A DNA stretch of 36,407 nt, from contig JANQDY010000264.1 of NCBI GenBank assembly GCA_028278625.1, positions 1 through 36,407 on the forward strand. The letters are read 5' to 3'. This DNA comes from Thermodesulfobacteriota bacterium. Its GTDB lineage: Bacteria > Desulfobacterota > DSM-4660 > Desulfatiglandales > Desulfatiglandaceae. Position 1 is the first letter of the stretch, and each line of letters begins with the position of its first letter. Of the stretch, positions 15,458 through 25,190 are shown one piece after another. A model generated the notes under the pieces. It was not told where the DNA came from. It saw only the letters and a list, made by a program, of their open reading frames with translations, and made no database searches. Position numbers and translations under genes: made by a program.

Positions 15458-18400
15458 ATGGCTCGCAAAAAACGATTCTGTTTGTGGGTGGTTCTGGTGG
15501 CGTTTGTTTTGATGGGGAGTGTTGCGGATTCCTGGGGGCAGGGCCGCGGCATTACGGTCAAGGTCCGATCGGAAAACGATCCCAATGCGCCGGTGGCCGA
15601 GAATGTCAAACTCTATGACAAGAGCTATGCCCTGGTGATCGGTAACGACGATTATCAGGCCGGCTGGCCGAAACTGAGCAAGGCGGTGTCGGATGCCCGG
15701 GAGGTGGCAAAGGAACTGGAGGAGCGGGGCTTTGACGTGACCTTCAGGAAGAACCTGGACAGTGCCGGGATGCAGCAGGCCTTGAAGGAGTTTTTTGCCC
15801 TCAAAGGTGCCGACAAGGATGCACGTCTCTTCCTGTGGTATGCGGGGCACGGCCACACACTGAAAGATGAGGGATTCCTGGTCCCCATTGATGCGCCGCC
15901 CCCCACCTCACCCCAGTTCAAGCTGAAAGCCATCCATATGCGGGATTTTGGCGGCTTCATGCGTCTGGCGGAAAGCAAGCATGTCTTCGCGGTGTTTGAC
16001 AGTTGCTTTTCAGGTACCATTTTTCAGACCCGGGCCGGGATGGTGCCGGCGGCCATCACCCGGGCCACCACCAAGCCGGTCAGACAGTTCATGACGTCCG
16101 GGGATGCGGACCAGGAGGTGAGTGATGACGGTACCTTCAGAAAACTCTTTCTGAGAGCCCTTCGGGGGGAAGCCCAGGCCGATGCCAATGGGGATGGATA
16201 TCTGCTGGGCACGGAACTGGGACTTTATCTGGCCGGCGAGGTAACCAACATCACGGAGCAGACCCAGACCCCGCGCTACGGAAAGCTTCGGGATGCGGAT
16301 TATAATCTGGGAGACTTTGTGTTTTTGCTTCCCGGAAGGGCCGGGGCGGATGGCGCCGCGGCGGATGAAACGGGAGAGGGTAAAGGCCCCCAGGGGACTT
16401 CCCCGCTGGCGGGCGGCGAAGACCAGATGGTGGAAATTTCCCTTTGGGCCTCCATTGCCGCGGACGACGATGTGGACCAGTTTGAGGGGTATCTTGAAAA
16501 GTACCCCAACGGCCATTTTGCCTCCGTTGCCAAACGGAAAATTGAAACATTGAAGGCCTCTGAAGGGTCCGGCAAGAAAGCGCCTCCCAAAACATCCGCC
16601 GAAGGGGAAGCGGCTGAAGAGACCCCCTTAAAACTCACTTCCGGTTCCAGACTGGTGAAGTCCGGCGGCGATGCCCAGGCCCTGGAATGGTCTCCCAAGG
16701 CCCCTTCCCAGGCGGCAAAAGCGATGGTTCTGGCGGCACAGACAGATCTCGATCCCCTCTATGCGGGTACCGGAAAACCGGTCATTTTGGAGAAAGACGG
16801 GGACCAAAAAAAACAGACTGCCGCAGGAATGACCGACGGTTACGCCATTGCCCCAAATGCCTGGACCCTGAGCGATCCTCAAGGGGACAGCCTTTACAAG
16901 GTGGATGGCCCATGGATTCACATGCGGGTGAACGGGGGGCATAACATGTGGGACTGCAACCGGGGAACGGCACCGATCCTTTGGGTCAAGGTTCCTACGG
17001 CCGATACCTGGACGGCCCAGGTGAAGTTTGAAATGCCCAAACGTCTGGGCCGGAGCCATTGCGGCCTGGTACTGTGGAACGGGCGAAAGGACCGGCCGGT
17101 CAATGCCCTCTATGTGGGACCCGCCGATACCACGGAAGTCCAAGCGGCCGGCTCCTACCGGGAGGGGTGCCGTAGCGGCCCCAGGGAACTGGCGGACCGG
17201 GAAGGGAGCGAAGGGGGATTTCGAACCTATTACACGGGCGCCAGCGGATGGCTCCGATTGTCAAAACAGGGAAACAGGATTTTCTTCTATTTCAAGAGCC
17301 CCCACCAGAAACAGTGGCGCTTTCTGGGGTCCCTGCTTGCCGAGAAGAAAGACGGGTTCAGCCGGGTGGGTCTCATGTGCAAGACCTGGGGAAATGAGCC
17401 CCTGCAGGTCTCTTTTTCGGATTTCCGTGTCATGCCGGGTCTTGCGGGCGTAAAAACCTGGGTTCCCGCCTATTTTTCGGTGTTGGAAAAGAGCGGCGTA
17501 AAGGCCTTTGAGGGACAGGATTACATCGATTTCGAATGGAGCGATCCCCAAGGGGATTCGGTGCATGAAATCGTGGGGAAGGATGTCAGAATCAAGGTGA
17601 ACGGCGGCCATAACATGTGGGATTGCAACCGGGAAAGAGCGCCCATTCTGAGTGTTGAGGCGCCGCCCACCGACACCTGGACCGCCCAGGTGGCGTTTGA
17701 TATGCCCACGAGGATCGGCCGAAGCCACGGTGGCCTGGCACTCTGGAACGGTCGCGAGGAACGACCCGCCTATATTCTTTATTTCGGCCCCGCCGATACA
17801 AAGGAGGTCCAGGTGGCGGGCAGCTATCGGGACAGTTGCCGTAGCGGCCCCAACGAGTTGAGGCGCCATGAGGGAAATGAGGGATATTTCAGGCTTGCCT
17901 ACGACCGTACAAAGGGGTGGCTCCGCATCAGCCGCAGCAAAAACCATTACACGTTCTTTTTCAAGAGTCCCCACGAGAAACAATGGCGAAAACTGGGAAC
18001 CCTGCTTTCCACGGTGAAGGATGGGTTTTCCCGGATCGGTTTCATGGTCAAGACCTGGGGGAGCCAGCCGGCTGAAATCATTTTTTCCGATTTCACCATC
18101 ATGACCGGCGTGGCAGGGGTTAAACGGTGGATGCCCGCCTATTTCTCCCGGCTTCAAAACGGTAAACCGGAGGTCTTTTCCGGGAAAAGCTACGGCGACT
18201 TTGAATGGAGCGATCCCCAGGGGGATTCTTTTCATCGAATCACCGGCCCATCCGTCCGCATGAAAGTCAAAGGGGGGCATAACATATGGGACTGCAATCG
18301 GGGCACAACTCCCATGTTGACGGTTGAGATGCCGCCCCGGGATACCTGGGTGGCGCAGGTGGATTTCAGTATGCCCAAACGGGTGGGCCGCTCCCTCGTA

Positions 18401-18790
18401 GGCATGGTCATCTGGAACGGCCGGGAGGAACGGCCGGTCAGCGCCCTCTATTTCGGGCCAACGGACGGCGGAACCATACAGGTTGCCGGCTCCTGCAGGG
18501 ACAGCTGCCGTAGCGGCCCCAGGGAACTGGCGAGCCATTTGGGCAGCAGCGGCAAATTCGTGATGAATAGTAAGGCCACAACAGGCAAATTGCGGATCAT
18601 CAAAAGCGGCAATTCATACCGGTTTGCCCTAACGGTGCCCGAATCAAAGGGGTGGCAGGACCTGGGGAAGTTTCAAAGCACCATAAAGGACGGGTTCAAA
18701 CGGGTCGGGATGATCGCCAAGACCTGGGGCAGCGAACCGGTTGAAGTGACTTTCAGGAATTTTACCATATTACCGGGGGGATGGAATTAG
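15458..18790 (+). CDS. Exported caspase-like protease with three lectin-like repeats
   Basis: I chose ATG 15458 because GGGG lies 9 bases upstream and the product begins with a signal peptide (RKKRFCLWVVLVAFVLMG, cleavage near SWGQG); ATG 15449 is an alternative. A caspase/peptidase C14 domain spans about residues 50-280: YALVIGNDDYQ, catalytic H131 in WYAGHGH and catalytic C183 in FDSCFSG. A short helical segment (about 325-370, VDQFEGYLEKYPNGHFA) resembles those in other bacterial caspase proteins. Three repeats follow, beginning DPQGDS at 473, 696 and 919, exactly 223 residues apart; each has GGHNMWDCNR (or close), LWNGR/IWNGR, CRSGP and KTWG. They look like concanavalin- or DUF1349-like beta sandwiches. 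The caspase part is certain; the ligand and substrate are unknown. A hairpin terminator follows. Confidence 0.9.
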   Translation: MARKKRFCLWVVLVAFVLMGSVADSWGQGRGITVKVRSENDPNAPVAENVKLYDKSYALVIGNDDYQAGWPKLSKAVSDAREVAKELEERGFDVTFRKNLDSAGMQQALKEFFALKGADKDARLFLWYAGHGHTLKDEGFLVPIDAPPPTSPQFKLKAIHMRDFGGFMRLAESKHVFAVFDSCFSGTIFQTRAGMVPAAITRATTKPVRQFMTSGDADQEVSDDGTFRKLFLRALRGEAQADANGDGYLLGTELGLYLAGEVTNITEQTQTPRYGKLRDADYNLGDFVFLLPGRAGADGAAADETGEGKGPQGTSPLAGGEDQMVEISLWASIAADDDVDQFEGYLEKYPNGHFASVAKRKIETLKASEGSGKKAPPKTSAEGEAAEETPLKLTSGSRLVKSGGDAQALEWSPKAPSQAAKAMVLAAQTDLDPLYAGTGKPVILEKDGDQKKQTAAGMTDGYAIAPNAWTLSDPQGDSLYKVDGPWIHMRVNGGHNMWDCNRGTAPILWVKVPTADTWTAQVKFEMPKRLGRSHCGLVLWNGRKDRPVNALYVGPADTTEVQAAGSYREGCRSGPRELADREGSEGGFRTYYTGASGWLRLSKQGNRIFFYFKSPHQKQWRFLGSLLAEKKDGFSRVGLMCKTWGNEPLQVSFSDFRVMPGLAGVKTWVPAYFSVLEKSGVKAFEGQDYIDFEWSDPQGDSVHEIVGKDVRIKVNGGHNMWDCNRERAPILSVEAPPTDTWTAQVAFDMPTRIGRSHGGLALWNGREERPAYILYFGPADTKEVQVAGSYRDSCRSGPNELRRHEGNEGYFRLAYDRTKGWLRISRSKNHYTFFFKSPHEKQWRKLGTLLSTVKDGFSRIGFMVKTWGSQPAEIIFSDFTIMTGVAGVKRWMPAYFSRLQNGKPEVFSGKSYGDFEWSDPQGDSFHRITGPSVRMKVKGGHNIWDCNRGTTPMLTVEMPPRDTWVAQVDFSMPKRVGRSLVGMVIWNGREERPVSALYFGPTDGGTIQVAGSCRDSCRSGPRELASHLGSSGKFVMNSKATTGKLRIIKSGNSYRFALTVPESKGWQDLGKFQSTIKDGFKRVGMIAKTWGSEPVEVTFRNFTILPGGWN

Positions 18791-18811
18791 TTCTTGATTG
18801 AATTGGACGCT

Positions 18812-18833
18812 GGGTGTAGCATACACCCCTTTT
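18812..18833 (+). terminator. Hairpin terminator after the caspase-like gene
   Basis: GGGTGTA and TACACCC form a perfect 7-bp stem around the 3-base loop GCA, followed by C and TTTT. It lies 21 bases after the stop codon and 52 bases before the next gene. The T-run is short, so termination may be partial. Confidence 0.6.
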
Positions 18834-18885
18834 GGTCATCCATACAATCTACTATTTAAATTCTCAAGGTACGAGGAGTCATCAA

Positions 18886-19821
18886 ATGTCAAAAACAATA
18901 CTGGTTGCAACTGAGAAACCTTTTGCCAAGTTAGCCGTGGAGCGGATGAAAGAGGTGGTTGCCAAAAATCCCGATTTTGAGCTCAAGCTGCTTGAAAACT
19001 ACACGGACAAACAAGAATTGCTGGACGCGGTCAAAGACGCGGACGGTCTCATTATCCGCAGTGACAAGGTGACCCGTGAAGTCCTGGATGCGGCGGATAA
19101 CCTGAAAGTGGTGGCCCGGGGCGGTGCCGGTTATGACAATATCGATCTGGACGCGGCCACGGAAAAGGGGATTTGCGTAATGAATACGCCGGGACAGAAC
19201 AGCAATGCGGTGGCTGAGCTGGCTTTCGGAATGATGCTGAATCTGGTAAGGCATCATTATGTGGGCAAACCGGGCACGGAGCTGAGGGGGAAGAGCATCG
19301 GAATTCACGCATACGGCAACGCCGGCAAATGTGTGGCCAGGCTGGCCCGGGGATTCGGTATGGACATCTATGCCTATGATCCCTATGTGGACGAAAGCAT
19401 CATGAAAGCGGACGACGTAACCCCCGTGGACTCAAGGGAAGCACTCTATTCAAAATGCGATTTCATCAGCCTTCACATTCCGGGAAACCCAGATACGGTC
19501 AAATCCATTAACTATGATCTTCTTTCAAATATGAAAGAAGGCGCCGCCCTGATCAACACGGCCCGAAAAGAGGTGATCGATGAAGAGGGTCTCAAAAAGA
19601 TGTTTGCCGAAAGACCGGATTTCTGCTACGGATCGGATTTGACCCCGGACTGCAAGGATGAAATCACCGCCACCTGCGGGGACCGCACCTTTTTTACGGC
19701 AAAGAAGATGGGGGCTCAGACCGCCGAAGCCAATATCAATGCGGGTGTGGCCGCGGTGACACAGATCATGGATTTCTTCAAGAAAGGGGATGAGACTTTC
19801 AGAGTAAACAAAAAAGCCTGA
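18886..19821 (+). CDS. serA: Short (type III, lysine-variant) phosphoglycerate dehydrogenase
   Basis: A D-2-hydroxyacid dehydrogenase of 311 residues, likely oxidising 3-phosphoglycerate for serine synthesis. ATG 18886 follows GAGGAG by 7 bases. Seen: RGGAGYDNIDLDAATEKGI, the NAD site GIHAYGNAGKCVARLA (first glycine of GxGxxG replaced by alanine), and INTARKEVIDEEG with the substrate arginine R227. The end of the domain reads TAKKMGAQTAEANINAG, where the usual catalytic histidine is a lysine (K274). Short PGDHs lacking regulatory domains and carrying lysine there are known (Entamoeba-type, also in some anaerobic bacteria). There is no ACT or ASB domain, so no classic serine feedback is expected. 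A different 2-hydroxyacid substrate cannot be ruled out. Confidence 0.8.
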   Translation: MSKTILVATEKPFAKLAVERMKEVVAKNPDFELKLLENYTDKQELLDAVKDADGLIIRSDKVTREVLDAADNLKVVARGGAGYDNIDLDAATEKGICVMNTPGQNSNAVAELAFGMMLNLVRHHYVGKPGTELRGKSIGIHAYGNAGKCVARLARGFGMDIYAYDPYVDESIMKADDVTPVDSREALYSKCDFISLHIPGNPDTVKSINYDLLSNMKEGAALINTARKEVIDEEGLKKMFAERPDFCYGSDLTPDCKDEITATCGDRTFFTAKKMGAQTAEANINAGVAAVTQIMDFFKKGDETFRVNKKA

Positions 19822-19849
19822 TGCCAACACCGGGCATTCGATTGAACCA

Positions 19850-19915
19850 CGAAATATTGAACAAGGAATAGCGGGGAAGAACCTCATCATTCAGGAATTC
19901 CTTGTTCAATATTCG
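19850..19915. repeat. Long inverted repeat (19-20 bp arms)
   Basis: Left arm CGAAATATTGAACAAGGAAT (19850-19869) and right arm ATTCCTTGTTCAATATTCG (19897-19915) are inverted copies differing by a single base gap, with a 27-base spacer. AT-rich, T-containing sequence follows (TTATTTATTTTT). It could act as a terminator for the preceding gene, but the long arms and sequence style are more like a dispersed intergenic palindromic repeat. Confidence 0.75.
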
Positions 19916-20014
19916 TTATTTATTTTTAGAGACACCCTAAAACATTTCTTACTCTCTTATATTCCCCACTATTTCCGTTTTTTGCCGCAAAATACACTCA
20001 AGCTTTTCTCTGTG

Positions 20015-20043
20015 TTGACATGCTTAAGCCGTTATCATAAAAA
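20015..20043 (+). promoter_or_regulatory. Predicted sigma-70-like promoter for the acyl-CoA synthetase gene
   Basis: TTGACA at 20015-20020 is a perfect -35 hexamer. A 17-base spacer leads to TAAAAA at 20038-20043, a 4-of-6 match to the -10. It lies about 80 bases upstream of the ATG at 20123. Confidence 0.45.
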
Positions 20044-20122
20044 CAGACGAGTCATTAGCAGTTGTTTAAAAGTCGCCTCAGCCCCATCACTATTGTCAAA
20101 CCGAAAAAGAAAAGGAGAGCCC

Positions 20123-21793
20123 ATGACTGCATCAAACGCGTATAAAGGAAAACCATGGCTGGCTCATTATGATGAAGGTGTTCCGGAATTTGTAAACTTT
20201 GAAGAGACGTGTCTTCCCGAATTCTTGGACCGTTCGGCCCGAAATTTTCCCGACACAATGGCACTGCTTTTTCAGGGCTACAGGCTCACCTTCCGGGAGC
20301 TCAAGGAAATGGTGGACCGGTTCGCCGCCGCGCTTGCCGGCTTCGGCGTTCAAAAAGGGGACAGCGTGGCCATTCTGTTGCCGAACCTTATACCGTGTGT
20401 GGTCGGCTACTACGCCATTTTGAAAATCGGGGCCAAGGCTGTCATGAACAACCCCCTGTACACGGATCGGGAATTGGAACATCAATTCAACGATTCCGGT
20501 GCCAAGCTATTGATCACCCTTGATCTCTTGGGCAACCGCATGATTGATTTGAGACCCAAAACAAGCATTAAACAGATCATATACACCTCCATCGGCGATT
20601 ATCTCCCTTTTCCAAAAAGCCTTCTCTTTCCGCTGGTGGGAAAGAAAAAGGGCTTGAAGGCGGACGTAAAACAGGCGCCGGATGTCTATCGATGGAAGGA
20701 TGTTCTGGCCGGCGCTTCGGGCCGGCCTCCCGAAGTGGCGCTCTCTTTTGATGATATCGCCATGTACCAGTACACGGGAGGGACGACGGGCGTCAGCAAA
20801 GGTGTCATGCTCACTCACAGTAACCTGAGCAAGCAGGTTCAACACATAAGGGTGTGGTTTCCCGGATTCAATGATGGCGAAGAGGTGATGCTCGGGGCCC
20901 TGCCCTTTTTTCATGTATTCGGTCTGTCAACGGCAATGAACCTGTCCATCTATTCCGGCTGGGGAAACATCCTGGTTCCCAAACCGCAACCGGAACCCCT
21001 GCTGGAAGCCATCAGCAAATTCAAGCCCACATTTGCACCGCTGGTACCGACCATGTTTATCGGCATGCTGAACCATTCCGGCATCGACCGGACGGACCTG
21101 ACCTCCATAAAGGGTTGTTTTTCCGGAAGCGCCCCCCTGCCCCTTGAAGTGATCCGCGATTTTGAGGCCAAAACAGGGTCCACCATCGTCGAAGGATTCG
21201 GTATGACCGAATCGTCGCCGGTGACACACATCAACCCCTTTGTGGGCAAACGGAAGGTGGGGAGTATCGGACTCCCCATCCCCGATACGGAATGTCGTAT
21301 CGTGGACTTAAATGACGGTGAAACCGATCTGCCGGTGGGAGAATCGGGTGAACTCCTGGTAAAAGGCCCCCAGGTCATGAAAGGTTATTGGAACAAGCCG
21401 GAGGCCACGGCCGAGACCTTGACGGATGGGTGGCTGCACACGGGCGATATCGCGAAGATGGACGCGGATGGCTATTTCTACATTGTGGACCGCAAGAAAG
21501 ATATGATCATTTCGGGCGGCTACAATGTCTATCCCAGGGATATTGAAGAGGTGTTCTTTGAACACCCCAAGGTTGTGGAAGCTGCGGCTTTGGGTGTGCC
21601 TCACCCGAAACGGGGAGAGCAGGTGAAGGTGTTTGTGGTGCTCAAGGAGGGTGAGACTGGCACCGAAGAGGAATTCATTGCCTACTGCAAAGACAAACTG
21701 GCTGCTTATAAACTTCCCACCATGATCGAATTCAGAGACGAGCTGCCCAAGACAAACGTGGGCAAAGTCCTCAAAAAGGATTTGAGAGGGTAG
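20123..21793 (+). CDS. fadD: AMP-forming long-chain acyl-CoA synthetase
   Basis: This enzyme activates a fatty or aromatic acid to its CoA thioester through an acyl-adenylate. ATG 20123 follows AAAGGAG by a normal spacing, giving 556 residues. Key motifs: P-loop-like YTGGTTGVSKGVMLTH (from Y217), the adenine-site GFGMTES (from G358), GWLHTGDIAKMDADG, DRKKDMIISGGYNVYP (from D456), and the C-terminal NVGKVLKKDL with the adenylation lysine K548. The layout matches long-chain FadD-like enzymes rather than short acetate forms, but substrate chain length cannot be read from the sequence. The hybrid kinase gene begins 27 bases downstream, so both may share a transcript. High confidence in class, moderate in exact substrate. 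Confidence 0.9.
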   Translation: MTASNAYKGKPWLAHYDEGVPEFVNFEETCLPEFLDRSARNFPDTMALLFQGYRLTFRELKEMVDRFAAALAGFGVQKGDSVAILLPNLIPCVVGYYAILKIGAKAVMNNPLYTDRELEHQFNDSGAKLLITLDLLGNRMIDLRPKTSIKQIIYTSIGDYLPFPKSLLFPLVGKKKGLKADVKQAPDVYRWKDVLAGASGRPPEVALSFDDIAMYQYTGGTTGVSKGVMLTHSNLSKQVQHIRVWFPGFNDGEEVMLGALPFFHVFGLSTAMNLSIYSGWGNILVPKPQPEPLLEAISKFKPTFAPLVPTMFIGMLNHSGIDRTDLTSIKGCFSGSAPLPLEVIRDFEAKTGSTIVEGFGMTESSPVTHINPFVGKRKVGSIGLPIPDTECRIVDLNDGETDLPVGESGELLVKGPQVMKGYWNKPEATAETLTDGWLHTGDIAKMDADGYFYIVDRKKDMIISGGYNVYPRDIEEVFFEHPKVVEAAALGVPHPKRGEQVKVFVVLKEGETGTEEEFIAYCKDKLAAYKLPTMIEFRDELPKTNVGKVLKKDLRG

Positions 21794-21820
21794 CAAATTC
21801 CGTCACGGAGGAAACGCCTC

Positions 21821-24541
21821 GTGAGTAAAAAGGATCCATTTGAGCGTCTCACCGAATGCTCGCCATTCGGCATATCCATTTCAAATGAAGATTTGGCGAT
21901 GGAGTACATAAACCCTACATTCACTGAGATTTTCGGCTATACCCTTGAAGATGTACCCACCAAAAAAGTCTGGTTTCAAAAAGCCTATCCCGACAGTGCT
22001 TATCGGGATAAAGTGATGAAGACGTGGCAGGCGGACACCAGCAACGGCCGCAAAACCGGCAGGTCTGATCCCAGGACCTTTAAGGTTCGGTGCAAAGACG
22101 GCACCGATAAAACCATTCGGTTTCGGGCCGTGGACATGGGGGACGGCCGGCAACTGCTGACATACGAGGATCGAACGGCGGAGATGGTCGGCGAAGCCGC
22201 GGCCAAGCACGAGGCCGCCAAACTCTCTTCCATGATCTCCGGGATGGAGGAAGGCGTGGTTTTTGCCGACCGCGATAACCGGGTGGTGGAGGCAAACGAC
22301 TATTTCTGCAATTTCGTTGGGAAATCGAAACAATATATTATTGGAGGAAGAATTGAAGATTTTCACCTGGGAGATGTCCTTCTTCGAATATTGGCTTATA
22401 TCGATGAATTCCGCGGAAACCCTAACGCGAAAAACGTTGTGATTCAGCGGGCCATCGGCCAGGCGGAAACCATCCTTCGGATGCAGCCCATTTACGGTGA
22501 AAATGGTTATGAAGGGGTGCTCTTAAATGTCATCAATGTGACCGAATTGGTCAAAGCCCGGCGCGAGGCAGAGGCGGCCAGTTTGGCCAAGGGCCAGTTT
22601 CTCGCCAACATGAGCCACGAAATTCGAACCCCCATGAATGCGGTGATCGGCATGACCGAGCTTCTGCTGGACACCAATCTGGATACGGAACAGCGGGAGT
22701 ACGCGGAGACGGTCAAAAACGCTGCAAGCGGGTTGCTGACCCTGATCAATGATATTCTCGATTTTTCAAAGATTGAATCGGGGAAGCTGGAGTTTGAAGA
22801 GATCGGTTTTGACCTTCGATATGTGGTTGAAGGGGTGGGTGAGATGATGGCGCCCAATGCCCAGGCCAAAGGGATTGAGTTCACCTGTTTCGTGGACCCC
22901 CACTGCCATGTGAGACTGCTGGGAGATCCCGAACGGTTGCGGCAGGTCCTGGTGAATCTGTCGGGAAACGCCATCAAGTTTACGGATAAAGGGAATGTTG
23001 ACATTCATGCTGAAATGCTGCGGGAAGAAGACAAATTGGCCATCATTCGGTTCGCCATATCAGACACGGGTATCGGCATACCGAAAGACCGCCATGAGGC
23101 TGTTTTCGCCAGCTTTACCCAGGTGGATGGCACCACCACCCGCCGGTTTGGGGGGACCGGTCTGGGACTGAGTATTTCCAAACGCCTGGTGGAATTGATG
23201 GGCGGGCAAATGGGGCTTACGAGCGAAGAGGGAAAGGGGAGTACCTTCTGGTTTACCATTCCCTTCGGGAAACAGGACAAACGTCAGACACTGCCCATGA
23301 AAACCCGTCAAAGCGTCAGAGGCAGTCACGTGCTCATCGTGGACGATAATGCCACCAATCGCACGATTCTGAATAAGACCCTGGTTTCCTTCGGCTGCTT
23401 TCCCGAGGAGGCTGAAAGCGGAAAGGAAGGCCTTGAACTACTGGATTTGAGATTGGCGGAGGATCGTCCCTTTGATGCGGTACTGCTGGATCACCAGATG
23501 CCCGAGATGGACGGAGAGGATGTGGTGCGCGCCATCCGCTCCAAACCATCCATGGATAACACCCCCATTCTGATCCTCACATCCGTGGGCAAACGGGGGG
23601 ATGCGCGCCGTTTCAAGGAACTGGGCTGTGCGGCTTACCTGACCAAACCGATTCGTCAGTCCCAATTGCTGGACGCTTTGGCGGAAACCCTTATAAAATC
23701 CGGTGAAGAAGACCGTCTTGAGCAGGAGAAGCGGAAACCCGCCCTTGTTACGCGCCACACACTGGGAGAAGAATCCTTTGGAAAAGCACGATTGCTGGTG
23801 GTTGAAGACAACCTGGTAAATCAGAAAGTGGCGGCCCGCATCCTGGAAAAAGCCGGTCACACCGTCGATGTGGTGGGTGATGGGGCTCTGGCCTTGGAGG
23901 CCATCGGGAAAAGGGCCTATGACATGGTCTTTATGGATATTCAGATGCCTGTGATGGATGGGTACGCGGCCACCGCGGAAATCCGGAAAATGGCGCCCGA
24001 GTTCAGCGAACTCCCCATCATCGCCATGACGGCCCATGCCATGAAGGGCGATCGGGAAAAATGCATTGCATCCGGCATGGATGATTATATTCCAAAACCG
24101 GTAAAGCCAAAAGAGCTTCTTGAAATGGTGCATCGGTGGGCGGGCACCAGAGTTATTCGACCATCTCCGGGGAAAGTGCATTATCCGGCGGGCCCCGACC
24201 TCCCCGTTGATATGAAGCGGCTCAAAGTCCTCACCGCGGGAGACGAGGATTTCAAAAAGGAGATCATAGATCTTTTCCTTGAGGATACAAGGCGGCATTT
24301 GACGCTTCTCAAGGGGGCCATTAACGTTGAGGATTCATCCCAAGTGGAAGGGACGGCCCATTCCGTCAAGGGGGCGGCGGCAAATATGGGTGCTGAGAAG
24401 GTTCGGAAGCTGTCTCATGATATCGAATTGATGGGAAGGGATGGTTCCTTTGACAAGGCGCTTAGGACCTTTGATCAGCTCAAATCGGCTTTTCTGGAAG
24501 TTGAAGCCTTCTTTGGGAAAGTGATGGGTTCTCCCTCATGA
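21821..24541 (+). CDS. Hybrid sensor histidine kinase (PAS-PAS-HisKA-HATPase-REC-REC-Hpt)
   Basis: A GTG start follows GGAGG by 9 bases. Domains in order: PAS at about 10-125; PAS at about 140-235; HisKA with [14 protein letters not shown] and H266; HATPase with [19 protein letters not shown] and [13 protein letters not shown] (about 310-480); receiver 1 with [11 protein letters not shown] and D557; receiver 2 with [11 protein letters not shown] and D706; and an Hpt domain with [12 protein letters not shown] and H847. All phospho-sites are intact, so a full internal His-Asp-His relay is possible. No membrane segments are visible, so the sensor is cytoplasmic; the PAS ligand is unknown. It overlaps the ferredoxin gene by 4 bases (ATGA). 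No response-regulator gene with a DNA-binding output is adjacent. Confidence 0.94.
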   Translation: MSKKDPFERLTECSPFGISISNEDLAMEYINPTFTEIFGYTLEDVPTKKVWFQKAYPDSAYRDKVMKTWQADTSNGRKTGRSDPRTFKVRCKDGTDKTIRFRAVDMGDGRQLLTYEDRTAEMVGEAAAKHEAAKLSSMISGMEEGVVFADRDNRVVEANDYFCNFVGKSKQYIIGGRIEDFHLGDVLLRILAYIDEFRGNPNAKNVVIQRAIGQAETILRMQPIYGENGYEGVLLNVINVTELVKARREAEAASLAKGQFLANMSHEIRTPMNAVIGMTELLLDTNLDTEQREYAETVKNAASGLLTLINDILDFSKIESGKLEFEEIGFDLRYVVEGVGEMMAPNAQAKGIEFTCFVDPHCHVRLLGDPERLRQVLVNLSGNAIKFTDKGNVDIHAEMLREEDKLAIIRFAISDTGIGIPKDRHEAVFASFTQVDGTTTRRFGGTGLGLSISKRLVELMGGQMGLTSEEGKGSTFWFTIPFGKQDKRQTLPMKTRQSVRGSHVLIVDDNATNRTILNKTLVSFGCFPEEAESGKEGLELLDLRLAEDRPFDAVLLDHQMPEMDGEDVVRAIRSKPSMDNTPILILTSVGKRGDARRFKELGCAAYLTKPIRQSQLLDALAETLIKSGEEDRLEQEKRKPALVTRHTLGEESFGKARLLVVEDNLVNQKVAARILEKAGHTVDVVGDGALALEAIGKRAYDMVFMDIQMPVMDGYAATAEIRKMAPEFSELPIIAMTAHAMKGDREKCIASGMDDYIPKPVKPKELLEMVHRWAGTRVIRPSPGKVHYPAGPDLPVDMKRLKVLTAGDEDFKKEIIDLFLEDTRRHLTLLKGAINVEDSSQVEGTAHSVKGAAANMGAEKVRKLSHDIELMGRDGSFDKALRTFDQLKSAFLEVEAFFGKVMGSPS

Positions 24542-24732
24542 AAATCCCCCATTTGGATCTCAGTGATTGCAGTCTGTGCGGCGTCTGTGTTGATTTATGC
24601 CCCAGGACGTTTAAATTAAATGATGCTGGATATATCGAAGTTGTTTTTCCCAGCGGAGATTCGGAAGAGGATGTTGACGAGGCAATCAAGAATTGCCCCA
24701 GCGACTGCATTTCCTGGAAGGAATCGGAATGA
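24538..24732 (+). CDS. Small [4Fe-4S] ferredoxin
   Basis: A 64-residue ferredoxin with [12 protein letters not shown] near the N-terminus and CPSDCISW near the end, the pattern of a single [4Fe-4S] cluster with the fourth cysteine in the later CP motif. A second CXXCXXC is absent. The acidic middle ([11 protein letters not shown]) is typical of electron carriers. Its ATG overlaps the histidine kinase stop (ATGA) and its own stop overlaps the next gene (ATGA), so the three are translationally coupled. It may give the kinase a redox link or serve the unknown protein that follows; both are inference. Confidence 0.9.
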   Translation: MKIPHLDLSDCSLCGVCVDLCPRTFKLNDAGYIEVVFPSGDSEEDVDEAIKNCPSDCISWKESE

Positions 24733-25142
24733 TCATCTTCGATGGCAAGTATGTCTGGGATGGAAAGAAGGACACTGTCCGGAAACCGGTCAGCTGGTGG
24801 CCCGGTTCCCATTACCTCACCATTCATGATCTTTCCTCCCAAAAGCGCGAAGTGGTCCTGCTCAAGCCCTTTGTGGTGCTCGCTTCTGATCCCAAAGAGG
24901 GCTATTCCGTTCACAAACGGTATCAGGACCTCATTAAAGGCGTTTGCACGGAATTTAATCTTGACATCGATAAAGTGCTCTGGGTCCGTTACAGCAGGGA
25001 TTCCGCCAATGAGATGAAAGTTGCGGTACTGAAACTTCTGACCGGAAAGGGGCCTTACACGGTCTATGATCTCAAATGGCGAAAGATCATGCCCAATGAG
25101 CGAAAGCTGGTCGATTCCCTTTTGTCGCTTCAGTCGGCTTGA
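24729..25142 (+). CDS. Conserved-looking 137-residue protein, unknown function
   Basis: The start is ATG 24729, overlapping the ferredoxin stop by 4 bases. The protein begins [19 protein letters not shown] and has a mixed alpha/beta pattern with many aromatic residues (SWWPGSHYLTIHDL, VLWVRYSR, DLKWRKIMP). It has no cysteine cluster motif, signal peptide or membrane segment. I do not recognise the family. Tight coupling to the histidine kinase and ferredoxin suggests a shared function. Citrate synthase follows about 50 bases later with its own strong ribosome binding site. Confidence 0.75.
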   Translation: MIIFDGKYVWDGKKDTVRKPVSWWPGSHYLTIHDLSSQKREVVLLKPFVVLASDPKEGYSVHKRYQDLIKGVCTEFNLDIDKVLWVRYSRDSANEMKVAVLKLLTGKGPYTVYDLKWRKIMPNERKLVDSLLSLQSA

Positions 25143-25190
25143 TTCAGATGATGAGAAGTTTGGTGGCCAATATACGCTAAGGAGGACGAA

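Noticed and set aside
17261..18538. Minus-strand 425-codon open frame
   Set aside because: Antisense to the repeat region of the caspase-like gene; the regularity comes from the repeats, not from coding on this strand.
16862..18780. Tandem repeats considered as a CRISPR or satellite array
   Set aside because: The period is 669 bases and the copies are in-frame protein domains, not short DNA repeats with unique spacers.
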